From the NCBI GenBank assembly GCA_026545225.1, contig CM048849.1, forward strand, positions 8,148,041 to 8,212,040: a DNA stretch of 64,000 nucleotides, in the 5' to 3' direction. Positions 35,801 to 47,800 of this stretch are shown piece by piece (within the stretch, counting starts at the first letter, position 1; each line of letters starts with the position of its first letter). The notes beneath the pieces were generated by a model. It did no database searches and was not told where the DNA came from. It saw only the letters and a list, made by a program, of their open reading frames with translations. A program made the translations under genes and the position numbers. The stretch comes from Cornus controversa (taxonomy: Eukaryota; Streptophyta; Magnoliopsida; Cornales; Cornaceae).

Positions 35801-38800
35801 GTTAGTTATTTACTGTTTTACTTGTCTACTTTGGGGCATTATTGTAATCTTATTTCAATATATATATATAAGAGAGGTGGTGTAGAAACCCTACAACCAT
35901 CAGATTACATTCTCTTATTTCTCCTCCTCTTCTTCTTCTCCACCTCTCCAACCCTAGAAACAAATTCTCACAAGCCCTAACTAGATATATTTCTAAGAAA
36001 GCTCTTGATGGGATTCTACAAGGATCATTATTTCTTTTCTAAAAAGGGACTCAGGCTAGAAGTTGGGAAAAAAAAAGAAGATACATAACTAATTAGCTGT
36101 GGTTTATGAGAACAGTAGTTTTGTTGGCCCTTCAGATTGTAAATAAAGAGACATAGGAGAGAAGTGAAGAACAAAAGGGGGAATGGAAAAAGGGTTTTGT
36201 TACAAGGTTCCAGGACCAAAGGCAAGCATGAAAGAAGAATTTGTTTCAAAGGCATGAAATTTTGAGGAAGGAATCTGGGATTTTTTTTGAGTTCCTGTGG
36301 GTTTTGATGTTGCATCTTATCTACCCTGTACTATAGAGTACAAAAGGCATTATCTCTTTCATTCATGAGCGCAGGTTTTACTATACAGTACATAAAGCAT
36401 TATCTCTTTCATTCGTGAGCACAGGTAGGATACTATTGAACCACAGAGATTGTCTAGTGTGTGCAATTTATTATCCTAATTATTTGATCATTAGATCTAA
36501 GAATGAGTGTGCGGAAGCTGCAAAGCCCACAATGGCACCATCTTAGGACAATAGAATTGTAAGGAAGACAATTCTTTACTAAATTTCTAATTAATGGTGT
36601 TTATTCTGACAATAATTTTCCCACCAAAGATTATTGTGACAATGACCATCCAGTAGAAATGATTACCACTCCAAGCTTCAAATCACTCGTTAAAAGTAAT
36701 AAACACCGGTGGTGATATACATCCCACAATAACGAGTCCAATACTACTAATATGATCTTCACAAATTATTTTGATGAAGTTCAAGTTTTTGATTAATCAA
36801 AACTTCAAAACACAGAAAATTTTTCAATATATGATAGAGTGATCCACATTCTTCTCAAAGTCACTGGGAAGGCTCACCTATGAGGCCAGAGAAGTAGAAG
36901 AATTATTACCTTGCATCATAAATTTGAGGGAGGGGTGCCAAAAGGGAACTAATTGATTGACGAACTTTAAAGCAGTAAGCATAAGTGAGTTTAAGAATAT
37001 AATGTTGAAAAAACAAAAAATAAAAAATATTTTTAAACAAAAATGATGTAATCTATCTAAAAAATAGTAGAATAAATCGCAACTCACAGTGACATGACAG
37101 GGAGAAATTGTTGCTGAAAGCCTCCAGTCCACATTCTCTCCGACAGGGGAGTGTACAAAACTAGCGGCTAATGCATTTACTTTCTGCTCATTAGAGACAC
37201 TCTGCAAGACATATCATTCACCACATAAGCCCACTAATAAATCAAATTGTATAACTAAATAAATTTACACTTAAAATCATACTATGTAACTTGGCCAAGT
37301 TCAAATTGAGAAACAATCTGAACAACAAAAGCTTTTCATATTCCATGAAAATACTGCAAAGTGGAAAGTAGCAAGGAAAAAAGAAAGGTAACTAAGTTGT
37401 TAACTTCTACAGAATTAGGTAACAACAGAAGTAAACCAGCTGGTTAACACAATGTAAAGGGGCTGGACTGAAAATCGTAAGGGGAGCAGAAAATAGTAAA
37501 CTGTCAGAGTGACTCACTCTCACGGTTCGATAAGACAAGGACAGGAGAATATTGGGATGAGGAAGAGAAAGTAAAGGCCAGAAGAAATGGAATAGGACAG
37601 GGGCCTTGGTTGCTTTTGACGTCAGAGTACTGCTATTCTCATTCCCCAGGCTGAGCATGGATCCCCCTACCTCGCAGGGACTGTAAGCGGGATTTCCTCC
37701 ACACCTACCTAGATCCCCCTCATAAACTCCTATTCCCATGCTGAGCAATGACATTGTATGTCCAGATATCACACCATAGCCGTGGGAAGTAACTTCTCTG
37801 CGCGACAGGCTGCTACTCCCATGACACATGCCTCACTCCGTCATTGTTTCCAGAGATGTTTTCAAAACACTTCAACGGTAAGTATCTTTGTTAGACTATC
37901 GCAGGAAACAAGATCGTCCTTAGCATGGTCCCGTGTCAGTCGCTTACAAGGAGAGGGGTCGAGACGTGAACATGCCCCCATGTGCCAACCCAAGTGGACA
38001 AACTATTTGTTAGTGATGCAGAGCAAGTGGAAGAGGACTATCTTCAAACAGTTGAACATTGCAAGAAGACTAGACTAAGATTGCATTAATAGCTTTATGG
38101 TATTTAAGTCACTTATTTAAGTCTTAAATCTGTTTTAATTTTCCGTTGAATGTTGCCTTAAGCTCTAGCTAGGATATTTTTGTCATTTTGCTTCTATTTA
38201 GTAAGTCATGTGCCTATTAAGTGAGTCATGTGACCATTTAAGGGCTGTTTTGTCATTTTTAGCATCTTTTATTCTGCTGGACAGAATATTAGCTCTTAGA
38301 TTATATCTATATGGAGGGTTAGCATTGAATCTTTGCTAGGGCATCCCTTGTGGCTTATAAAAGGGTTGTTCCAAATTGTATTCAGGAGTCTTTCTTGGTA
38401 TTATCAATATATTCAGCCTCCTATTGCAGCTGTCTACCTCTCCCTTTTTTTTGGGATTGAGTTATGGGTGTTTAAGCTATTCTCTAGCTTGATCTAGCTC
38501 TCTGTTTTCCCTTCTTACAGATTATTTTCTCTTTCATAAGTTGATTGCATTAGTTAGCATGTAAGAGGTTAATCGCACCGCTGCAAAAATCCTGGGTTTA
38601 CCAAGATTTCCATACGTTATTATTCACAGGGGGTTTCCTCTCCTTGAGGTACTCGATAAGATGAAGTCGTAACACAGAGACTAAGACACAACTGCATCAA
38701 GGATCGTGAGAATATGAAAAGTGGCCCCTCACCCTTCCGTGCCCACTTCCCCTTGCCCGCAAGGTGACCCTTGCGACTGCCGCGGGCATCACTGCAAAGG

Positions 38801-41800
38801 TTGCGGGTCTCCCACGGCAGTAACGGCAGTCTACAAGTTGCTATCATAATTTAAACAACTTATTTTATCAGTGAATCAAGAATCTTCCCATCAGAAACAT
38901 TGCAATCATGACAATTATGTAAAAATGAACCTGGGCAAGTGAACCTTCAGGGGCATACAATCCATAAAATCTCAATGTGACATCACAGTGAGTGCTCCGA
39001 TGTTTAAACTTTGTGGACACGAGAAGTTTCTCAAATCTACCACAAACAATCTCAGTCTCATTGATGCTTATGATCCTGGCAGCTGCTTGACCAACTGATA
39101 CATTAACCATACGCTGTATCATATTCTGCATGTCCTTTCCAGACTGGAATGCCAACTCCTCATCAGGCTGGTAACTAAGTAAATTATTGATTGCCTGCCA
39201 TTCTTCTTTAGTCAAACTTTCCTCCACTGACTGTGATCCCCCAGAAGTATCTCCATTAGAGGCATCATCAGAGGAACGCCTGAGATAAAAGGAAACTACA
39301 ATAAGGTGCAAGGCTAAATGGTAGATAACTATAAGCAGCATCTATGGTTAAGAAAAAAGACTTAAACATGACAACCAAAAAAGAAAACAATTAAAGAAGA
39401 AGGTGATTAGTTGCAAGAAATTGGCAAAGACAATGAGGTTATCAGAGACCATGTAAAAGAAAACCAGCTTCTTTTGTTACGCATCCTCTGTTCGGCTGCT
39501 TCCTTCGATTTTACTGATTCAACCTTGGCATGTGCAAGGAACCTGAAAGATACATACAACATCTACCAAATGTCAAAAGTTGGGAAAAGTAAAACATCTA
39601 GTTGAAATATTAATCGTATTGATCCCTTATAATAGTTACAATACTTCATCTGGAAATTTGAAAAAAGAAAAAGACAAGTGAAAACTATATCATCGGCAAA
39701 TAACATCTAATTTAATACTTCTTACCCCTGGTCAATTTTTTTTAAAACTATATCATCCACAATGTAACTCCATAAATATGTTTTATTAATTTATCCATGA
39801 CTTCAATTAATATGGACCCATATTGTATAATCACCTTCATAATGCATAAATGATAGTCAACAATTATTATAGTTTCTAATTGTAATTTTAGAGAAGCCTT
39901 GGTCTGAATTTAATAAATAAATAAGTGTATAACTGATTGTACCTAACTATAATTGATTTTAAGTAGTTTTGCATTAAGTTGAAAAAAGAAAATGCATATT
40001 CACATTTACTTTCCAATTTTACATTAATATCCACTAATATGGATGAAAGTGCAAGCCTCAAACACTTCTTGAGCTTATCCATCAGCACAACTAGTTTCTA
40101 ATATATGCCCCAAGCTTTTTTATGCATTTCAAATTGTTTATCCATTTCTATTGTATTCCCAGAACAATTCAGTTTCTAACTGAGCAAAATGATCAAATTG
40201 AAAAATAATTTAATTTTTGAGATGCAAACAAGTGACTGTACATAGAGCATCATTGCACTCCACTCATACTAACAATACAAAAGAATGGAAGTAAGTAAAA
40301 CATGAAATGCACGATAGAACAAAATAGGAAATATGTTGCAAGCCAGCAATGAAAGGTCATTAATATTCCAATGGTTAGTTGTAAAGATAAAATATTGCAC
40401 AGGAATAACCATTCCTATTCCAGTGTTTGGTGCTTTTTTCATAATAGCGGTCTATAAAAATAAATTATGTTAGTATGTATAGGTAAACCTAATAATAAAT
40501 CTGAAGGAGAAGATAACAGAATAGTGATAACATGTTGGGAGACAATAATGGAAGATTTATAACAAATTGAGAGAAGATAATGAGATTATTCGGAAAAAAA
40601 AAAAGAAAAGAAAAAGGAATTTGATCAAGAAACTCAGAAGAGAAAACTAAGAATGGGATAGTTACAACCAAAAAGGGAAGAATCACGATTGTACAAAGAG
40701 TTATATAAATGTCATGCTTTGTATGCCTAATTGTTAATTGATGGTATTGGTAAAAATGTGTTTAGCATCTCTCTACTGAGCTGTGTTGCTCACTCCTATG
40801 ATTTTGCAGATAAAGTTCATAAGAATAGTCATGACGAAGACATGGAAATATTTTTGAACGGAGTTAACACTTGTAGCAGTTCACTGGTGGGAGAAAGAAA
40901 AGATGAACCCTTATATGAGTAGCTTGGTCATATATGTGCAAGTTTGTTTACTTTTGAGTGTAACACATCTCTTCTTGGCCATTTTTGGTCATGATATATA
41001 ATGATTCAACTACTTGTACTCATGGTTGGTGAAGAAAAACAATGTTGTAGGTGTTCAACATTTGTATCAATATATGAAAAACCTTTTGATTGATGGATTG
41101 GTATTTGTCCAATTTGAGATTATGTTGAACTATTAGGCACTTGATATTAGTGTAAAAGAATTGAGTAAGTGCATGAGTTCGTTGATTGGGTTGGGGAAAA
41201 TTTTGGACAGCAGGGTACCCCAATCAATTGGAGAAATTCTCCAACCAGTTGGACAAGGGCGACCGGCAAACAATAGGCTTCCCCAACCGGTTCGAGAAAG
41301 AGAATTTCTCCAACCGGTTGGATAGGAAAAAAAAAAATATATATATATATATTGTCGGGGAACATTGAACTTAATGATTTAGTTTGAGTTCCCCTTAACT
41401 TTTAACTATTAGAGTACATATGTTTTTTATTTATTTTACTTCAATGGGAAGTTTACTCCTTTTCCTTTTTCATGGGTAATTTAGTCCTTTTCTTTTCTTA
41501 GGGCATATAATACTCTTGTATGTATTTTGTATTGTGGCTTTTACGATTGAATACAGAGCTTCATCTTCTTTCTTCTACTTTACTGTGCAAACCCACCATT
41601 GCAAAATCTATCATGGTATCAAAGCCAGGTTGACATCAATCGCAACCTCGTCCAACCTCAAGCTACAGACATAATCAACTGTGGCATAGCAATTACAACT
41701 TCTTCTCATCTCTTTGCATCAACTGCAACCATCTCTGTTCGCTTTCGACTTCGACTACATCTCTCTTCAAGTTCGATTTCAACCATATCGCACAATTCTC

Positions 41801-44800
41801 TCGACCTCTTTGCAAACCCTAGCTAGTTCCACATCTCTCACAATCGATCACAATCAAAGCGACCTGCAAGTCGACGATCTTGGATTTGCAATTTTTCTCT
41901 CATCGCAACTTGGGTCTCTTCTCTTCTGGTTCGTATAACACACAACTCAGATTTCAACAAGAAGACATGTCGTGGGGGAGTAACCAACTATGAATAGATC
42001 TTACTTTTGGGTAAGAGTAGGAACATCTATTATTCTATATCGTGGGTCTACTTGTTACAAAAGGAGAACATCCCAATTTCAAAACATTCACATAGGTCCT
42101 CAAGCAGACATTGAAAAGGGGATGGGCTGCAAACTGAGCCCCAATGATGCAAGAATGCCCGCCCGTGACATCATTAGCTATTGTCAAGAATATAGGCTAA
42201 GTTGAGAGAGAAATCTTAGAGAGACAGAAGAGAAATAGACTGTTTTATTATCTATTCAAAGAGTGACTACAATCTGAATTTATAATCATCTAAAGAACAA
42301 AAATAAGGAAAGCAACAATATATGGAAAGTAGTGTATATAAAAAGGAGTGATTCTGTCCCTAATTAAGGAATAATTGATATAACCATAATTAAGGAATAG
42401 TTGATTGACTATAACTGTATTCTATTCACGACATTCCCTCTCAAGCTGGAGAGTAGATGTCAACAACTCCCAGCTTGCTACAGATAGAATCAATGGCATG
42501 CTTTGGAAGTGTCTTAGTAAAGATATCTACTAACTGCTAACTGATTACCAAATGATACAAACGAAGTCACAATTTCTTTAAAAGTCACCTTAGAACGAAT
42601 AAAATAACAATCAACCTCAATATGCTTGGTTCGCTCATGAAAAACTAGATTACTGACAATGTCAATAGCTGTCTGGTTATCACAATAGAGAAGAGATGGG
42701 ACTTGAACTGAAAACCCAAATTCTTGTAATAGAGTTCTCAACCAAGTTATCTCACAGGAAGTATGAGTCATAGCACGGTACTCAGCTTCAACACTGGAAC
42801 GTGCCACAACCGACTGCTTCTTACTTTTCCAAGTTACTAGATTGTCTCCTATAAAAGTACACTAACCAGTCATTGACCGTCTGTCTGAGGGAGAACGTGC
42901 CGAATCAGCATCAGTATAACCTTCGATGCGCAGATGTCCAAACGACTGATAGAAAAGACCACGTCCCGGAGCCCCCTTAAGATACTTCAAAATTCGTATA
43001 ACCACGTCCATGTGAGAAATTCGTGGGCTAGTTATAAATTGACTCACAACACTGACTGCATAGGCAATATCAGGACGAGGAATGGTTAGGTAAATCAGCT
43101 TGCCTACAAGACGTCTATACATCTCTAGATCATCAACCAAGTCACCAACATCAGATAATAGCTTCAGATGAGTGTCCATGGGAGTTGTTGCAAGTTTAGA
43201 ACCAAGATAACTCGTATCCCCTAAGAGATCAAGAGTATATTTTCTCTGAGATAAACAAATCTCTTTCTTTGATCTAGCAACCTCAATACCAAAAAAATAA
43301 CGGAGCTTGCCCAAATCTTTAGTGAGAAAATTCAAACCCAAATGATGAATGAAGGTCTGAATCCCCTCGTCACTCTAGTAATGACGATGTCATCTACATA
43401 GACCACCAAAATTACAATACCACACATTGTCTTTTTAAAGAAAACTGAATGATCAGCTTGACTCTTAGTCATGCCATGAGCAACCACATCCTTGCTAAAC
43501 TTATCAAACCATGCACGAGGTGACTATTTGAGTTCAAAAATAGATATCTTGAGATGACAAACACACTCCCCCTTGAACTCAAATCCAGGAGGCTGAGCCA
43601 TGAACACTGTCTCAGTAAGATCACTATGAAAAAAAGCATTTTTGACATCGAGTTAATAAAGAGGACAGTTAAGATTGGCATCAAGACAGATAATTATGCA
43701 AACAGAGTTGAGCTTAGCAACAGGTAAGAAAGTCTCAGTATAGTCAATGCCATAGGTCTAAGTCCCTTAGCAACAAGACGAGCCTTTAAACGATCAACAG
43801 TGCCATCGGAATTTTGTTTCAATGTGAAAACCCAACGATAGCCAACAATATGAGCACTTGCAGGCTTTGGAAGAAGATCCCAAGTATGATTCAATTGTAA
43901 GGCATGCATTTCCTCTTCCATAACTTTCTGCCAGTCAGGATGGGAAAGAGCTTCCTTGGATGACTTAGGAATAATAACAAATAACAATGATAAAGAGAAA
44001 GCTCGAAAAGAAGATGACAAATGGTCATAAGAAACAAAATGAGATATGGGATGATCAGTACAAACCCTTCTACCTTTGCGAAGTGCAATGGGAAAATCAG
44101 GATCAGACTCGGAAGGATGAACAACTAGATCTGTAGGCGCCGAGGAAGATGATGGAGGATGCAAGGAAGGCTTTACCTGTTCAACCGCTGGGGCAAGTGG
44201 CAGATGAGGTTCGTCCAGGGCAGTGGGAGGAGTAGAAGTAGTATCCCTTCGAGGTCGTCCAGTATAAACCCTAGGAGCGGGAGGAGTATCAAGAACCGAA
44301 GATGGTAGAACGATTTTCTGAAACATAGGTTCCTTCACTTGACTACCCTCCTTAGAATAATATGGAATATTCTCGAAGAATGTTATATTAGCACAAACAA
44401 AATATTTTCTCAAAGAAGGGCTCCCCAAAAATATTTAGGAAAATTCATTTCGAACACTAGAGCACGGGCAATAGCAAGTATTGGTCTATTTTTTCTTTCA
44501 GCAATTCCGTTTTGTTGGGGAGTATCAACACCGGAAGTCTGATGGGTAATACCCCTTGACTCAAGAAATTGCTGAAAGGTACCTTCTTTATATTCAAGAG
44601 CATTGTCAGTCCTAAGAATATGTAACTTGGCATCAAATTGAATAGTGATTTCAGCATAAAAGGATCTAAAAGCATAAATACTTGAGATCTATCTTTAAGC
44701 ACATATAACCAAGTTAAACGAGAATAGTCATCAATAAATGAAACAAAATAATGCGCACCAGACAAACCAATAGTTCGTGTTGGACCCCAAACGTCGGAGT

Positions 44801-47800
44801 GAATAGTTCAAAAGGGTGCAAACAAGGCCCATTAAACCTAAGCTTAAGAGAAGTCCTATGATGCTTACTAAGCTCACAAGTTTCTCAATTAAAACTATAA
44901 AAAAAAGGTAAAGAGGGAACTAAATGCCGAAGATTGTCTAACGAAGGATGCCCAAGACGACAATGCCACTGATATGGAGAAGTCGTGGTATGGAGTGCAG
45001 ATGGAATAGATGAGCAAGACAGTTGAAAGTAGCAGAGACCATCCCTTGAGAAGCCCCCACCAATAATCATCTTCGTCTTTAGATCCTAAAAGACACAGTG
45101 GTTAGGATAAAACGTTACCGAGTAGTTTAAGGCAAAAGTAAGTTTAGGAACAGATAATAAATTAAAGGGAAACTGAGGTAGGTACAAAACTGAGGAGAAG
45201 GTTAGACTAGGTGTGCTAACAGTACCAGTTCACTGGACTGGAGAATTGGTATCGTTAGTTATCGTGACAAAAGAGAGAGAGGAAGTATTCGAAAAATCAG
45301 AAGGAAGAAAAAAGTTACCTATCATATGATCGGAGGCCCCTAAATCAATAATCCAAGATGTACTGGATTAGGAAAGAAGACAAGTATTACCTGAACCGAA
45401 CAAAGTGGTTGTGGAGGTGGATGAAAAATTGATGCACTTGACAATTGAATCATGCTCTGCCTTGGGAATAAAAACATGTTCCTCAACTGTGGTGTTAGAG
45501 TTCTCCCCCTTAACCTTAGCCTGATTTGTCCATGTGGGCTTGTCATGGAGTTCCCAACAGTAATCAGTAGAATGGTTGGTGCGGCCACAATATGTACACT
45601 TCTTGGTACTGCGACCACAACGATCCATGATATCAAAGACGAAGAGATTCGAGATGAGTCTAGATTATATAATCGAGAGGAATGGTGTACGTATTGTCAG
45701 CCATGATAGCTAAGACGAGAAAATCCGAGACTCCGAGTACAAGTTTCAAGCAAGAGAACTAAAAAATTTGAACATGAGATCAAGAACAAAGAAATTTTTT
45801 TTTTTTTTCAAGTCATCTCTGCCAGAATTACAGAGATCAACTTTCTGTATTTTTTTTTTTTTTTGGAGACCTAGGGTTCTAGGTCATTCTGCCAAAGAAA
45901 TAATAGAGAAACAGAATATCCAGAGAAAGAATATAGAAACTAAGAAAGAAGAAATTGAAAAAAGAAAAAAGGAAGAAGAAAAAAAAAAAGAAGAAGTTTA
46001 AAGAAAAAAAAAAGAAGAAGTTTCTTACATTATGTCTTCAACGTGAATCTTGATGCTCTAATACCATGTCAAGAATATAGGCTAAGTTGAGAGAAATCTT
46101 AGAGAGAGAGGAGAGAAATAGGTTGTTCTATTATGTATTTAAAGAGTTTTTTTTTTTTTTTTTTTGAAAAGTAAAGATTTATTGAAAAGCACCCAGAAAG
46201 AGGGAGGGGCGACCCTTGAACAAGAACCGGTTGTATTTAAAGAGTTACTACAATCTGAATTTATAATGATCGAAAGAACAAAAATAAGGAAAGCAACAAT
46301 ATATGGAAAGCAATGATTCTGTCCCTAATTAAGGAATATTTGATATAACTCTAATTAAGGAATAGTTGATTACTATAGCTGTATTCTGTTCACGACAGCT
46401 ATGATTGCTAAGACTGGAAGTGTTGATGTAAAGAGGAACAGGTGGCTCATCCATCACCGGTATTTTCTAAAAGGTGCGACTGTGTGGTCGGTTTAGGGTA
46501 GGTAATCCAAAAACGCACAAGCACATTTCATAGAAAGAGGTACACCCGATCCCTCTCTGGAATCAGAGGCATCTACTTCCTTCTGACTTAATCCAAAGAT
46601 CTATCTAGAAAGACAGAAGCCATAAGCTAGGAAGCACGGACACGAACATGGGACACAGGTACGACATAGACAAGGCGATACGAGATATTCTAAAAAAATA
46701 GGACACAGACATAGCGAGGATACGGCTATAAATAATAATATAATGTATTAATATATATATTAATTATTCAACAAAAAAAATACTATATTACAGAAATACT
46801 TCAATTCATCGTCAAGCAATTAAATAACCAAACAAACTTATAAACAAAAGTAGACAAATAGATTAAAATAGATTAAAGAACCAGACTTATTTAGTCCTCT
46901 ACATATATTTACCTTAGATTTTTAATCATTACTTTCGCATAAAATTTCCTTTCGAAATACTTGAATATATATCACTGCTACAAAGTGTCCGACACGTGTT
47001 CGAAGAGTATCCAAGGAGTGTCCGAGAAGTGTCCCAAAAATAAATATGTTAGAACACTACGAAGTGTCAAACATGTGTCCGAGGAGTGTCCAAGTGTCTG
47101 ACACGGTGTCCGGGTATCCAACACGGGTACAACACCCTCAGTGAAGTGTCCGTGCTTTCTAGGCCATAGGTTGTTGCTTTCTTCAAATCAAGCAAAGGAA
47201 GTGTTTTCTTTTCCAACCACAGATGAAAAGGACATAGTCAGGGGAAAGCAAGCTTTGAAAAACAACAGAAGAGGGTAAGTCTAAAATCTGAACAGGAACA
47301 TAAAGAGTAGTTTACTACCGAAGCCAAGAGGGAGAGAGAGAGAGGTTTGACGCTTAAAGGAGCTGCAAGTAGTTTGGATAAAGGCACTGTTGAGTTGAGT
47401 ATATATATACATATGTCTGTATATATAAATGTATATAAGCAAATATATATATGTATATATTTATGTATAGAATACTAATTCTCCGAAAAGATGGAATGCA
47501 CATTCCCTAGCTCATAAAAGAAAACGAATATTCTATGAGGAAGACAATGAAAGGAAACTATCCTCCATTTAACCAATCCTACTTTTATATTGCAAAAATG
47601 CAAAACAAAATTCTTGTAACATCAACTCCAAATAGTTGGATAAAGAGTTGGCTAGATTTAGTTGCGTTGAGTTGGGAATGGCCATTCCAAGGGAATAAAT
47701 AATCCAACTTTATTTTAACTAAACAAACAATGAAAAAAAAAAAAGAAAAGAAGTTAAAGTGGTCAATCTATTACACAGTACCAAACATGGCAATGTAATT

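Larger units (their letters stand above)
33707..37087. other. VPS13 intron with a MITE, a solo LTR and a 50-bp tandem repeat
   Basis: The identified pieces are listed separately (34081-34422, 35769-35982, 36329-36427). The rest, including 34430-35760 and 36430-37087, is AT-rich with no recognised content. Confidence 0.6.
42182..46397 (-). mobile_element. Copia retrotransposon, complete but inactive, TSD GCTAT
   Basis: Two LTRs bound it, both starting TGTCAAGAATATAGG and ending TTCACGACA. Target duplication GCTAT is at 42177-42181 and 46398-46402. In minus orientation, TGGTATTAGAGC follows the 5' LTR (primer site) and GAGAGGGAA precedes the 3' LTR (polypurine tract). Domain order from high to low coordinate is gag knuckle, integrase, RT, RNase H, the copia order. 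Frames are broken several times. It lies in the 8.5-kb intron between exons f and g, in the same strand sense as VPS13. Confidence 0.92.

Noticed and set aside
37407-37829. 140-codon minus-strand frame in a GC-richer patch
   Set aside because: No family resemblance. It sits inside an intron and a plus-strand frame overlaps it equally well. I could not identify it and do not call a gene.
45768-46001. Lys/Glu-rich 77-codon plus-strand frame
   Set aside because: It is an A-rich leader of the copia element read on the wrong strand.
42182-46397. Whether the copia element could be an endogenous virus
   Set aside because: Domain order, LTRs and initiator-Met priming are ordinary Ty1/copia; there is no envelope or movement-protein-like region. 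The same applies to the chromovirus at 58085-64000.
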